In this document: one piece after another, positions 17,237 to 24,277 of the stretch
Layout: each line of letters opens with the position of its first letter
Numbering within the stretch: position 1 is the first letter of the stretch
Source of the DNA: Dysosmobacter sp. Marseille-Q4140
GTDB lineage: Bacteria > Bacillota > Clostridia > Oscillospirales > Oscillospiraceae
Direction: 5' to 3'
DNA length: 64,000 nucleotides
Assembly: GCA_018228705.1 (NCBI GenBank)
Contig: CP073694.1
Coordinates: 372,001 to 436,000, forward strand
The notes under the pieces: generated by a model
Databases searched by the model: none
Told to the model about the DNA's origin: nothing
Seen by the model: the letters and a program-made list of their open reading frames with translations, nothing else
Translations under genes and position numbers: made by a program

Positions 17237-17473
17237 GTGCGACCAAAACAGCCGCGGCTGATCGTCTCCTTCCACACCACGGCGGAGGCCATTGCCACCG
17301 AGACGGCCTGCCGCCGCCGGGGACTGGATGGAAAGCTGATCTCCGTGCCCCGCAGCGTTACATCCGACTGCGGCCTGGCCTGGTCGGCGCCGCCGGAGCT
17401 GGAGGAATCGCTGCGGCAGCTGCTGGCGGAGAGCGGCGTGGAGCCCGCCGGATTTCACCATCTGACGGTGTGA
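17237..17473 (+). CDS. DUF3343 protein, putative Se/S carrier
   Basis: This 78-residue protein starts at a GTG after GGGAGGGA. The pattern LIVSFHTTAEAIATE, then PRSVTSDCGLAW, is that of DUF3343: a small domain binding one conserved cysteine (here in the SDCGLAW segment) near a basic PRS loop. Members are commonly encoded beside selenium genes and are described as likely Se/S carriers. The neighbouring yedE and yedF fit this role. Confidence 0.85.
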   Translation: MRPKQPRLIVSFHTTAEAIATETACRRRGLDGKLISVPRSVTSDCGLAWSAPPELEESLRQLLAESGVEPAGFHHLTV

Positions 17474-17539
17474 GGATGGTTTTTTACGCCCGTCGTTATT
17501 CTTTTGAAAAAACAGTGAGTATAAGGAGTGTGTTGTGGA

Positions 17540-18646
17540 ATGAGAGAGAATTCCTGGCTGCGGGACTATGGTCCGCTGCTGCTGACCGGCGTGGTGGTGG
17601 GCGTGGCGGCCCTGGTGCTGACCGCCTGCGGCAACCCCGCCAACATGGGCTTCTGCATCGCCTGCTTCGAGCGGGACATCGCCGGTGCCCTGGGCCTGCA
17701 CAGCGCCGCCAAGGTCCAGTATTTCCGTCCGGAGATCGCGGGCATCGTCCTGGGCGCCCTGGTGGCGGCCGTGGCCGCCAAGGAGTTCCGGGCCAAGGCC
17801 GGGTCCTCCCCCGCCTGCCGCTTCCTGCTGGGATTGTTCGTGATGATCGGCGCCCTGGTGTTCCTGGGCTGCCCTCTGCGCATGGTGATCCGCCTGGGCG
17901 GCGGCGACCTGACCGCCGTGGCGGGCCTGCTGGGCTTCATCGCCGGCATCGGCGTGGGCGTGGTGTGCCTGCGCAAGGGCTTCTCCCTGGGCCGGGCCTA
18001 TCCTGTCCGCTCCGGCGAGGGCATGGCCCTGCCCCTGATCCTGGTGATCGGCCTGGTTCTGCTGCTGGTCTTCCCCTCCCTGCTGCGCTTCTCTGAGGAG
18101 GGCCCCGGCTCCCAGCACGCCTTCTGGCTGATCTCCCTGGTCGCCGGCGGCGTGGTGGGCGTGCTGGCCCAGCGGAGCCGCCTGTGCATGGCCGGCGGCA
18201 TCCGGGACGCCGTCATGGTCCATGATTTCCGGCTGCTGGCGGGCTTCGTGGCCATCTGGGCCACGGTGACCATCGGCAACCTGATCCTGCACAAGTACAA
18301 CTTGGGCGCCGTGTCCCAGCCCATCGCCCACAGCCAGTACCTGTGGTCCTTCCTGGGCATGGCCCTGGCGGGCTGGGGCTCCGTGCTGCTGGGCGGCTGC
18401 CCCCTGCGGCAGCTGATCCTGGCCGGTGAGGGCAACGGCGACTCCGCCGTCACCGTGCTGGGCATGGTGGTGGGCGCCGCCCTGGCCCACAACTTCGGTC
18501 TGGCCGGCAACGCCGACTCCGTGGCCGAGGACGGTACTTACGTGGTGGGCGGCATCGGCACCGCCGGCATGGTGGCCGTGGTGCTGGGTTTCATCGTGCT
18601 GCTGGCCGTGACCCTTACCCATCTTCCCGGAAAGGAGGACGCATGA
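17540..18646 (+). CDS. yedE: YedE-type selenium/sulfur membrane transporter
   Basis: This 368-residue polytopic membrane protein of the YeeE/YedE family has about ten hydrophobic segments and the conserved cysteine motifs GFCIACF, GCPLRM, SRLCMAGGIRD and GGCPLRQLILAGEG, which line a thiol relay path in the related thiosulfate transporter. An upstream GTG in frame sits on the ribosome-binding site, so the ATG at 17540 is preferred. It sits between a DUF3343 gene and yedF, the arrangement associated with selenium use. The exact substrate (selenium or sulfur compound) cannot be told from sequence. Confidence 0.88.
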   Translation: MRENSWLRDYGPLLLTGVVVGVAALVLTACGNPANMGFCIACFERDIAGALGLHSAAKVQYFRPEIAGIVLGALVAAVAAKEFRAKAGSSPACRFLLGLFVMIGALVFLGCPLRMVIRLGGGDLTAVAGLLGFIAGIGVGVVCLRKGFSLGRAYPVRSGEGMALPLILVIGLVLLLVFPSLLRFSEEGPGSQHAFWLISLVAGGVVGVLAQRSRLCMAGGIRDAVMVHDFRLLAGFVAIWATVTIGNLILHKYNLGAVSQPIAHSQYLWSFLGMALAGWGSVLLGGCPLRQLILAGEGNGDSAVTVLGMVVGAALAHNFGLAGNADSVAEDGTYVVGGIGTAGMVAVVLGFIVLLAVTLTHLPGKEDA

Positions 18647-18647
18647 C

Positions 18648-18848
18648 ATGATCGATACCCGCGGTTACATCTGCCCCACCCCGGTGCTGATGGTCCAGAA
18701 GGCCCTGAAGGACGGCCCCGCCAGCGTGGAGGTGCTCTGCGACGCCCGGGCGGCGGTGGAGAACGTCACCCGCTTCGCCAAATCCCAGGGCTATCAGGTG
18801 ACGGAGGCCCCGGAGGGCCCCGACTTCAAGCTGACGCTGACGAAATGA
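18648..18848 (+). CDS. yedF: TusA/SirA-family sulfur carrier (YedF type)
   Basis: The 66-residue protein opens MIDTRGYICPTPVLMVQKAL, with the CPxP motif whose cysteine carries persulfide or selenide in TusA-like proteins. It starts one base after the yedE stop, so the two are coupled. Longer YedF proteins have a second DsrE-like domain, which is missing here. A strong terminator ends the operon. Confidence 0.9.
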   Translation: MIDTRGYICPTPVLMVQKALKDGPASVEVLCDARAAVENVTRFAKSQGYQVTEAPEGPDFKLTLTK

Positions 18849-18850
18849 GA

Positions 18851-18889
18851 AACACGGGAGACGGACCGGTCCGTCTCCCGTGTTTTTTT
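18851..18889. terminator. Bidirectional terminator between yedF and the XRE gene
   Basis: A 34-bp perfect palindrome centred on ACCGGT is followed by seven T residues on the plus strand. It serves yedF and may also serve the convergent XRE gene, whose stop codon overlaps its edge. Confidence 0.9.
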
Positions 18890-19085
18890 ACGCTTCCTCC
18901 CAGAAGAGCTCGTCCAGGGTCTTGCCCAGCACGCGGCAGATGGCCAGGCACAGCTTGATGGTGGGGTTGTAGTCCCCCTTCTCAATGGCATTGATGGTCT
19001 GGCGGGAGACCCCCACCGCCTCCGCCAGCTGCTGCTGGCTCAGGTCCCTGGCGGCCCGGGCGGATTTCAGGCGGAGGTTCTTCAT
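18888..19085 (-). CDS. Small XRE-family regulator
   Basis: The 65-residue protein is a single Cro/C1 helix-turn-helix: LSQQQLAEAVGVSRQTINAIEKG is the core, and the end (LGKTLDELFWEE) matches the compact YozG/YgzD-like class. Its ATG overlaps the stop of the membrane protein upstream (ATGA), so both are made from one mRNA. The direct repeats at their promoter are the probable operator. Confidence 0.93.
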   Translation of the reverse strand: MKNLRLKSARAARDLSQQQLAEAVGVSRQTINAIEKGDYNPTIKLCLAICRVLGKTLDELFWEEA

Positions 19086-19603
19086 TCCCCGTCCTCCTCG
19101 TCGCGTCCGGTCCCGTGGATCAGGTACACCGCCAGGATCACCAGACACAGCGCCCCCAGCAGGAGATTCGTCGCGCGGAAGGTGAGGACGCCCTCCTCCA
19201 CCAGTCCGCCACGAACCAGGTTCCCTATGCCGCAGATGAGGTTCGTTGCCGCGGCGGCGATCATCGTGATCAAGATCTGCCGGGGCTTTTCCCGCAGACT
19301 GACATAGGCCCCTTTGACGATACAGGTGGAGGCAAAGACGCCGCCGCCCACGCAGAAGCACAGCACCGCCCCGGTCATGGCGTCGCACCAGCGGCCCAGC
19401 AGCAGCTCCGAAGCCCCGTACAGCGCCGCGGTCACCAGGGTGGCGATGAAAGCGTATTTATAGGCCGTGCCCCGGGCCCGCTCCTGCCGCTCGTCAAAGG
19501 TCATGTCCAGCACCTTGGCCCGGATGAGAACGCCGATCAGGACAGCGGCCACCGCCAGCCCCACCAGTGCGCCCATCATCGTCTCCGCCGTCATTCCGTT
19601 CAT
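19082..19603 (-). CDS. Four- to five-helix membrane protein paired with an XRE regulator
   Basis: The 173-residue protein begins MNGMTAETMMGALVGL after GGAGGG. Hydrophobic segments lie at about 9-25, 54-72, 78-100, 112-132 and 140-160. The motif FDERQERARGTAYKYAF after the first helix is characteristic of a clostridial family of unknown function that is regularly adjacent to small XRE regulators. Such pairs behave as autoregulated modules; the ligand or stimulus is not known. Confidence 0.8.
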   Translation of the reverse strand: MNGMTAETMMGALVGLAVAAVLIGVLIRAKVLDMTFDERQERARGTAYKYAFIATLVTAALYGASELLLGRWCDAMTGAVLCFCVGGGVFASTCIVKGAYVSLREKPRQILITMIAAAATNLICGIGNLVRGGLVEEGVLTFRATNLLLGALCLVILAVYLIHGTGRDEEDGE

Positions 19604-19632
19604 GGCGATCCCTCCTGTTCCTGGATGGGACC

Positions 19633-19680
19633 ATGTTACCATTCTCTTTACTTTTTGTCAAGTATATTTTACTTTTTGTC
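19633..19680 (-). promoter_or_regulatory. Promoter with direct-repeat operator of the membrane/XRE pair
   Basis: Minus-strand TTGACA (19656-19661) and TAACAT (19633-19638) are 17 bp apart. A 13-bp direct repeat, TTTACTTTTTGTC on the plus strand, occurs at 19647-19659 and 19668-19680. The copies are spaced 21 bp, two helical turns, and one overlaps the -35 box. That placement suits repression by the co-transcribed XRE protein. Confidence 0.75.
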
Positions 19681-19686
19681 GCAAAG

Positions 19687-19714
19687 AACTGCCGCAGCCC
19701 TTGCTGCGGCAGTT
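19687..19714 (-). terminator. Stem-loop after tepA
   Basis: An 11-bp perfect stem (AACTGCCGCAG and complement) lies two bases beyond the tepA stop. The following T-tract is weak (CTTTGC), so termination may be partial. Confidence 0.6.
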
Positions 19715-19716
19715 GA

Positions 19717-20433
19717 TCAGTCCCCGGTCCTCCGGTACTGCTCGATCTGGCGGTAGAGGCACTGGAGGCCGTCGGAGAGCCCTCCCACCTCATCGATGAG
19801 GCCCACCCGCACCGCCTCCTCCCCGTAGAGGACGCTGCCCACGTCGGCGGCCATGTCGTCCTTGCGGAGCATGAGGGTCTGGAAGTCCTCGGCGGAGATG
19901 CGGCTGTGGCCGGAGACGAAGGCCACGATCCGCTCCTGGAGCCGCTGGAAGTAGCTGTACGTCTGGGGGGCGGCGATGACGGTGCCGCTCATGCGGACCG
20001 GGTGGATGGTCATGGCGGCGGAGGGCACGGCAAAGCTCCGCCGGGCCGCCACCGCCAACGGCACGCCGATGGAGTGGCTGCCGCCCAGGACGATGGAGAC
20101 GGTGGGCTTCGTCATGCCCGCGATCAGCTCGGCGATGGCAAGGCCGGCCTCCACGTCGCCGCCCACGGTGTTGAGGAGGAATAGCACGCCGTCTACCTCC
20201 TCCGCCTCCTCCAGCTTGGCAAGGAGGGGCAGGACGTGCTCATACTTGGTGGTCTTGGTCTGGTCCGGGGCGTTGCTGTGGCCCTCGATCTGGCCGATGA
20301 TGGTGAGGCAGTAGACGCTGCCGTGGGGCGTACGGGTCAGGGCGGAACCGAAGTCCACGATCTGCTGGGCCAGGCCGCCGGTGTTTTCGTTGTTTTCTCC
20401 GGCAGCGCTGCACGCTTTGGTCTGTTCGCTCAT
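19717..20433 (-). CDS. tepA: TepA/ClpP-like serine protease
   Basis: The 238-residue protein has the ClpP/crotonase fold: LFLLNTVGGDVEAGLAIAELI, then VLGGSHSIGVPLAVAARRSFAVPSA with the serine in the GGSHSIG motif and a histidine in MTIHPVRMSG. This matches TepA (YmfB) of Bacillus, a cytoplasmic ClpP-like enzyme first linked to protein export. No signal peptide or membrane segment is present. The start at MSEQTKA is preferred over an upstream frame extension because of GAGGG before it. Confidence 0.88.
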   Translation of the reverse strand: MSEQTKACSAAGENNENTGGLAQQIVDFGSALTRTPHGSVYCLTIIGQIEGHSNAPDQTKTTKYEHVLPLLAKLEEAEEVDGVLFLLNTVGGDVEAGLAIAELIAGMTKPTVSIVLGGSHSIGVPLAVAARRSFAVPSAAMTIHPVRMSGTVIAAPQTYSYFQRLQERIVAFVSGHSRISAEDFQTLMLRKDDMAADVGSVLYGEEAVRVGLIDEVGGLSDGLQCLYRQIEQYRRTGD

Positions 20434-20575
20434 AGGATCCCTCGCTTTCTCCCGTAGCATCTGCGTTTTTGGCGAAAACTACGCACCCCTCGGACTTTCT
20501 TTTTTCCCGTTCCTGTGATATGATAAAACAATCCAATTTTAAAATGCCCAGACCGCAAAACGGGAGGTGCATCTT

Positions 20576-21175
20576 GTGGAGAAGATCCGTCAAACACTTT
20601 CCGCCCTCCGGGTCCATTGGCCCCGGCTCCTGATCGTCTGTCTGGTCCTGGCGCTGTCCTTTGGGGCGGGCATGGGCGTGCAGGCAGCGCTGGAGCGCAC
20701 GGAGAAGGAAGAGGAAATCCAGGCCGCTCTCTCCAATTTCAGCCGCCAGATGAAGATATTCTCCAACGATGTGAAGCGGATCACACGAGAAGCCGAGCAG
20801 GCCGAGGCGGCCGGGAAGCCTGCGGAGGCCCCGTCGGAAAATCATGTCATCTCATCGGACCTGGCCTTTCTGCGGGCAAAAGCCGTCGCCATCGCGGACA
20901 TGGCGGAGCTGCCCGGGTCCCGCCAATATCCCAATGCCAAGGTCTATTTGGCGTCCTGGGAACCGGCGCTGCTGGGCGCCGGCTGCGCCGACGCGGAGGC
21001 CCTGACTGAGATCGAGACCATCTGCCGCCCCCTTTGGGATGCAGTGACTGGTCTTTCCTGTAAGGACACCATGGCCCGGCTGGAGGAAAACGTCACCTCC
21101 AGAGACTATCAGGATGCCCTGGACCTGCTGGGCATCGGCGACTTGATACCGACAACCACCCAAGGAGGAACCTGA
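20576..21175 (+). CDS. Single-pass membrane protein coupled to proB, unknown function
   Basis: The 199-residue product starts at a GTG eight bases after GGGAGG. A membrane helix lies at about 17-35 (LLIVCLVLALSFGAGMGV), followed by a charged coiled-coil-like stretch (about 38-70) and a mostly extracellular part with a cluster around WEPALLGAGCADAEALTEIETICRP. I do not recognise the family. It ends two bases before the TTG start of proB, whose ribosome-binding site lies in its last codons, so it is part of the proline operon. Confidence 0.75.
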   Translation: MEKIRQTLSALRVHWPRLLIVCLVLALSFGAGMGVQAALERTEKEEEIQAALSNFSRQMKIFSNDVKRITREAEQAEAAGKPAEAPSENHVISSDLAFLRAKAVAIADMAELPGSRQYPNAKVYLASWEPALLGAGCADAEALTEIETICRPLWDAVTGLSCKDTMARLEENVTSRDYQDALDLLGIGDLIPTTTQGGT

Positions 21176-21177
21176 CA

Positions 21178-21984
21178 TTGGAACAGACGAAACAGCGCAT
21201 CGTGGTGAAGGTGGGCACCTCCACCCTCACCCATGAGTCCGGGGCACTGGACCTTCGGAGCATGGAGCACCTGGTCCGGACCCTGGCGGACCTGCACGGC
21301 GCCGGGAACGACGTGATCCTGGTGACCTCCGGCGCCATCGCCGTGGGCACCGCCAAGCTGGGGCTGGCCGAGCGGCCCAAGGAACTGCGGATGAAGCAGG
21401 CGGCCGCCGCCGTGGGCCAGTGCCGGATGATGCACATTTACGACAAGCTCTTCTCCGAGTACAATCGCTCCGTGGCCCAGATCCTGCTGACCGGCGACGA
21501 CGTGGAGGACCCGGACCGGGCGGAGCACCTGCGCAGCACCTTCTCCGCCCTGCTGGAGATGGGGGTCATCCCGGTGGTCAACGAGAACGACTCCGTCTCC
21601 TCTGCCGAGATCGAGACCGGCCGCCACAAGGTCCTGGGCGACAACGACACCCTCTCCGCCATCGTGGCGGCCCTGTGCCGGGCGGACCTGCTGGTGCTGC
21701 TCAGCGACATCGACGGCCTCTACGACGCCGACCCCAAAACCCATCCCGGCGCGAAGCTGCTCCATCGGGTGGAGGCCCTGACGCCGGAGATCCTGGACAT
21801 GGCCGGCGGCGCCGGCAGCTGGCGGGGCACCGGCGGCATGGCCACCAAGCTCTCCGCCGCCCGCCGGGCCATGGAGGCCGGGTGCGACATGGTCATCACC
21901 AACGGCAAGCGGATGGAGGACCTCTACGGCATCGTGGAGGGACAGGACATCGGGACCCGGTTCATCGCCAAACGCGAAGCATAA
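21178..21984 (+). CDS. proB: Glutamate 5-kinase
   Basis: This 268-residue amino-acid kinase catalyses the first step of proline synthesis, glutamate to glutamyl-5-phosphate. Motifs: IVVKVGTSTLTHESGALD at the start, VTSGAIAVGTAKLG, NENDSVSS and FGDND-like LGDNDTLSAIVA, and GTGGMATKLSAA. The C-terminal PUA domain of many ProB proteins is absent, which gives the short length. The start is TTG, supported by AAGGAGG nine bases upstream; TTG suggests dampened translation relative to proA. Confidence 0.96.
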   Translation: MEQTKQRIVVKVGTSTLTHESGALDLRSMEHLVRTLADLHGAGNDVILVTSGAIAVGTAKLGLAERPKELRMKQAAAAVGQCRMMHIYDKLFSEYNRSVAQILLTGDDVEDPDRAEHLRSTFSALLEMGVIPVVNENDSVSSAEIETGRHKVLGDNDTLSAIVAALCRADLLVLLSDIDGLYDADPKTHPGAKLLHRVEALTPEILDMAGGAGSWRGTGGMATKLSAARRAMEAGCDMVITNGKRMEDLYGIVEGQDIGTRFIAKREA

Positions 21985-22035
21985 AGAGAGCTCCTCCCAA
22001 CTTTTCACTCTCAAACTCAAAAGGGGTGCATTGAT

Positions 22036-23283
22036 ATGACGGATCTGCAAAAGCAGGGTGCGGCGGCAAAGGCCGCGTCCTATACCCTCTCCACCGCCGG
22101 GACGGCGAAGAAGAACGCCGCCCTGGAGGCCATCGCCAATATTCTGACGGAACGGCAGGACGAGTGGCTCTCCGCCAACGCCGCCGACGTGGCCGCCGCG
22201 AAGGAGGCCGGGATGCGCCCGGCCATGCTGGACCGGCTGACGCTGAACGCCGAACGGATCGCCGGCATCGTGGACGGCGTGCGGCAGGTAGCGGCTCTGC
22301 CGGACCCCATCGGCAAGGTGGACAAGATGGAGAGGCGGCCCAACGGCCTCATCATCGGCCGGCGGCGGGTGCCCCTGGGCGTCATCGCCATCATCTTCGA
22401 GGCCCGGCCCAATGTCACCGTGGACGCGGCGGCGCTGTGCCTCAAATCCGGGAACGTGTGCATCCTCCGGGGCGGCAAGGAGGCCATCCGGTCCAACCGC
22501 TGCGTCACGGAGCTGATGCGCCAGGCCCTGGAGCAGGCGGGCCTCCCCGCCGACTGCATTTCCCTGGTGCAGGACACCTCCCACGACACCGCCAATGAGC
22601 TGATGCACCTGGACGGATACGTGGACGTGCTGATCCCCCGGGGCGGCGCGGGCCTCATCCGGGCGGTGGCAAAGGAGGCCAGCGTGCCGGTGATCCGCAC
22701 GGGAGAGGGCGTGTGCCACGTGTATGTGGACGACGAGGCGGACCTGGACATGGCGGCGAAAATCCTCTATAACGCCAAGTGCTCCCGGCCCTCGGTGTGC
22801 AACGCGGCGGAGTGCGTCCTGGTCCACCGGGACGTGGCGGCGGACTTCTGGAAGCGGGCCCTCCCCCTGCTGGACGAGAAGGGCGTGGAGCTGCGAGCGG
22901 ACCAAGAGGCCCTGGCGCTGCTGGGCACCCGGGCGCTGCCTGCCCAGGAGAGCGACTGGGACGCGGAGTACGACGACTACATCCTGGCCGTCAGGACCGT
23001 GGGCGGCATGGAGGAGGCCATCGATTTCATCAACGCCCACGGCACCCAGCACTCCGAGGCCATCATCACGAAGAACTACTTCAAGGCCCAGCGGTTCCTG
23101 GACGCGGTGGACGCGGCGGCGGTGTATGTCAACGCCTCCACCCGCTTTACCGACGGCGGCGAGTTCGGCCTGGGCGCGGAGATCGGCATTTCCACCCAGA
23201 AGATGCACGCCCGGGGCCCCATGGGCCTGGAGGAGCTGACCAGCTGCAAATACGTGATCTACGGCGAGGGCCAGGTGCGCTGA
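22036..23283 (+). CDS. proA: Glutamate-5-semialdehyde dehydrogenase (gamma-glutamyl phosphate reductase)
   Basis: The 415-residue NADPH enzyme reduces glutamyl-5-phosphate to glutamate semialdehyde. LGVIAIIFEARPNVTVDAAAL and GGKEAIRSN are typical nucleotide-site segments. The catalytic cysteine is in NAKCSRPSVCNAAE, and the C-terminal half carries FTDGGEFGLGAEIGIST. Length is typical. It lies 51 bp after proB and 36 bp before proC. Confidence 0.97.
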   Translation: MTDLQKQGAAAKAASYTLSTAGTAKKNAALEAIANILTERQDEWLSANAADVAAAKEAGMRPAMLDRLTLNAERIAGIVDGVRQVAALPDPIGKVDKMERRPNGLIIGRRRVPLGVIAIIFEARPNVTVDAAALCLKSGNVCILRGGKEAIRSNRCVTELMRQALEQAGLPADCISLVQDTSHDTANELMHLDGYVDVLIPRGGAGLIRAVAKEASVPVIRTGEGVCHVYVDDEADLDMAAKILYNAKCSRPSVCNAAECVLVHRDVAADFWKRALPLLDEKGVELRADQEALALLGTRALPAQESDWDAEYDDYILAVRTVGGMEEAIDFINAHGTQHSEAIITKNYFKAQRFLDAVDAAAVYVNASTRFTDGGEFGLGAEIGISTQKMHARGPMGLEELTSCKYVIYGEGQVR

Positions 23284-23319
23284 CGCACCGGTCCCGTCTG
23301 GGAGAAAGAAGGTACTATC

Positions 23320-24117
23320 ATGGTGAAATTCGGATTCATCGGCACCGGCAACATGGGCGGTGCCCTGGCCAGGGCGGCCCGGAAGAAGCTCTCGGGCAGC
23401 GACATCCTACTGGCCAACCGCACGGCGGCCAAGGCGGAGACGCTGGCCGCGGAGCTGGGCTGCCGGGCCGTGGACAACGCCGCGGCGGCAGAGCAGGCGG
23501 TGTTCCTCTTCCTGGGCGTGAAGCCCTATATGGTGGCGGGCCTCATGGAGGAGATCGGCCCGGTGCTGGCGGCCCGGAAAGACCGGTTCGTGCTGGTGTC
23601 CATGGCGGCAGCCCTGACCATCCCAGATCTGCGGCAGCGGGGCTGCGGCGACTGGCCCGTCATCCGCATCATGCCCAACACCCCCTCCGCCGTGGGCGAG
23701 GGCGTGATCTTCTACACCTGCGACGGTGTGACGGAGGAAGAACTGGCGGCCTTCCTGGAGGCCATGTCCGGCGCCGGGCGGCTGCTGCCCCTGGACGACC
23801 ATCTGATGGACGCCGGCAGCGCCGTGGCGGGCTGCGGCCCGGCCTTTGTGGACCTCTTCATGGAGGCCATGGCCGACGGCGGCGTGGCCTGCGGTCTCAG
23901 CCGCCCCATGGCCATGGAGTGCGCCGCCCAGACCCTGATCGGCGCGGCCAAGCTGATGCTGGCCACGGGCACGCACCCCGGCGCCCTGAAGGACGCGGTA
24001 TGCTCTCCCAGCGGCGCCACCATCCAGGGTGTGCGGACGCTGGAAAAGGCCGGGTTCCGGGGCGCGGTCATGGACGCGGTGATCGCCGCCTATGAAAAAA
24101 GCGCGCAGATGAAATGA
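23320..24117 (+). CDS. proC: Pyrroline-5-carboxylate reductase
   Basis: The 265-residue enzyme makes L-proline from pyrroline-5-carboxylate. It has an N-terminal Rossmann motif (FGFIGTGNMGGALAR), VIRIMPNTPSAVGEG in the middle, and the dimerisation/substrate segment SGATIQGVRTLEKAGFRGAVMDAV at the C-terminus. It completes a contiguous proB-proA-proC pathway and is followed by a terminator. Confidence 0.97.
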   Translation: MVKFGFIGTGNMGGALARAARKKLSGSDILLANRTAAKAETLAAELGCRAVDNAAAAEQAVFLFLGVKPYMVAGLMEEIGPVLAARKDRFVLVSMAAALTIPDLRQRGCGDWPVIRIMPNTPSAVGEGVIFYTCDGVTEEELAAFLEAMSGAGRLLPLDDHLMDAGSAVAGCGPAFVDLFMEAMADGGVACGLSRPMAMECAAQTLIGAAKLMLATGTHPGALKDAVCSPSGATIQGVRTLEKAGFRGAVMDAVIAAYEKSAQMK

Positions 24118-24121
24118 GCAG

Positions 24122-24156
24122 CAGCGGACCGTCCCGACGGAACGGTCCGCTGTTTT
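24122..24156 (+). terminator. Terminator of the proline operon
   Basis: An 11-bp stem (CAGCGGACCGT and complement), nine-base loop and TTTT follow the proC stop directly. Confidence 0.8.
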
Positions 24157-24221
24157 GCAGGTGGGCGCGCGGTGGCTCTGCGCGGAAGCACTCCTCTCTA
24201 TGACCCCGCTTCGGGCAAAGA

Positions 24222-24253
24222 AAAAGAGGCGCTGCATACGCAGCGCCTCTTTT
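24222..24253. terminator. Terminator after the 5'-nucleotidase gene
   Basis: A 14-bp perfect stem including GAGGCGCTGC with a four-base loop is flanked by A-runs and T-runs on opposite arms. It would terminate the minus-strand nucleotidase gene and could act in both directions. Confidence 0.85.
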
Positions 24254-24277
24254 GTCAGTCTGATTTGGAATACACGC

